The notes under the pieces: model-generated
The model's input: the letters and a program-made list of their open reading frames with translations, nothing else
Told to the model about the DNA's origin: nothing
The model's database searches: none
Origin: Candidatus Palauibacter soopunensis
GTDB lineage: Bacteria; Gemmatimonadota; Gemmatimonadetes; Palauibacterales; Palauibacteraceae
DNA: 64,000 nt
Assembly: GCF_947581735.1 (NCBI RefSeq)
Contig: NZ_CANPVT010000040.1
Location: 53,465-117,464 of the forward strand
Reading direction: 5' to 3'
Part shown: piece after piece, positions 63,731 through 64,000 of the stretch
Layout: every line of letters starts with the position of its first letter
How positions within the stretch are numbered: position 1 is the first letter of the stretch
Translations under genes and position numbers: made by a program

Positions 63731-64000
63731 ATGGTGCGGAGACTAGAGACGTGGAGCGGCCCCCGAAAGCGGGGCGGGTGGGGGCGGGCGGTTGTGCCGG
63801 GGCGGACGGTCGTCCCGCGGCGGACCGTCACGGCTCTCGCGCTGTCCATGCTCCTGGCCGTCGGCTCGTTCGCCTGCCGCTCCTCGGCCAATCCCGCCGC
63901 TTCGAGCCCGGCCCGCCCGGGCCCCGCCGCCCCGGGCGCTGCCAGTGCCGCTCCCCCGGCCGCCAACGCCGCCGCCCCCGGCGCCGCTGCCGCCGCCGAC
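63731..64000 (+). CDS. Probable lipoprotein, cut by the right window edge
   Basis: An open frame starts with ATG at 63731, with GGAGG six bases upstream, and runs to the window end without a stop (90 codons visible). The product has a signal sequence (VTALALSMLLAVGSFAC) whose cysteine near residue 50 fits lipid attachment, followed by an Ala/Pro-rich linker. The signal comes late, after a basic 33-residue N-region, so a later start is possible. The gene is divergent from the NamZ gene, 58 bases away. The mature domain is outside the window and unknown. Confidence 0.55.
   Translation, partial: MVRRLETWSGPRKRGGWGRAVVPGRTVVPRRTVTALALSMLLAVGSFACRSSANPAASSPARPGPAAPGAASAAPPAANAAAPGAAAAAD

Overview
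The window is one continuous, gene-dense stretch of high-GC (about 70 percent by eye, not computed) chromosome from a Gram-negative-type bacterium. The outer-membrane machinery (a TamA-like Omp85 barrel, TamB, several barrels and lipoproteins) shows a diderm. The mix of secreted S9, M16 and CocE hydrolases, sortilin/VPS10-like BNR proteins, DUF5916 barrel proteins, FG-GAP/UnbV proteins and a rhomboid with a DUF6576-type tail is typical of Gemmatimonadota. That placement is an inference from gene content, not a measured phylogeny. No phage, insertion sequence or CRISPR array was seen, and the only clearly accessory item is a vapBC-type toxin-antitoxin pair.

Layout. Positions 1-2168 hold the end of an isocitrate dehydrogenase-type gene, two tiny membrane proteins and a glutaryl-CoA-type dehydrogenase. 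Positions 2188-11648 hold mostly secreted catabolic proteins: CocE hydrolase, BNR/VPS10 protein, metallo-beta-lactamase-fold lipoprotein, homocysteine methyltransferase and a DUF5916 barrel. Positions 11688-14451 carry a cystathionine beta-synthase-like enzyme, vapBC, a YbaN-family protein and tRNA-Arg(UCG). Positions 14573-21466 carry an NTF2-like protein, a secreted S9 peptidase and a 1241-residue FG-GAP/UnbV lipoprotein. On the minus strand, 26141-21476 is a tightly coupled three-gene operon: beta-propeller, M30-like metalloprotease lipoprotein and outer-membrane barrel. This is the best candidate here for an uncharacterised system. RNase P RNA (26272-26652) is divergent from it.

From 26678 to 62294 everything runs on the plus strand: an M16 peptidase pair, a Nudix hydrolase, a sigma/anti-sigma pair, holA, a SPOR protein, mutS, a TonB-domain lipoprotein, ddl, rhomboid, EF-G2, then a long housekeeping run yebC-ruvC-ruvA-ruvB-queA-tgt-yajC-def-fmt-(tenI/thiE)-thiS-thiG-rsmB-PASTA-ybbR-tsaD-lgt-tamA-tamB and a lipid kinase. 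The window ends with a minus-strand NamZ/DUF1343 lipoprotein and a divergent lipoprotein gene cut by the right edge.

How it works together. The plus-strand run links Holliday-junction processing (ruvCAB), tRNA queuosine synthesis (queA-tgt), protein export (yajC), initiator-Met formylation and deformylation (fmt-def), thiazole synthesis for thiamine, rRNA and tRNA modification (rsmB, tsaD), lipoprotein maturation (lgt) and outer-membrane assembly (tamAB). Many neighbouring genes share four-base NTGA stop/start overlaps, which suggests translational coupling. In two cases (ruvC and tamB) the only start that fits is a CTG inside such an overlap. A perfect palindrome, GTTCCCGCGGGAAC, occurs four times across the window, far more than composition predicts.
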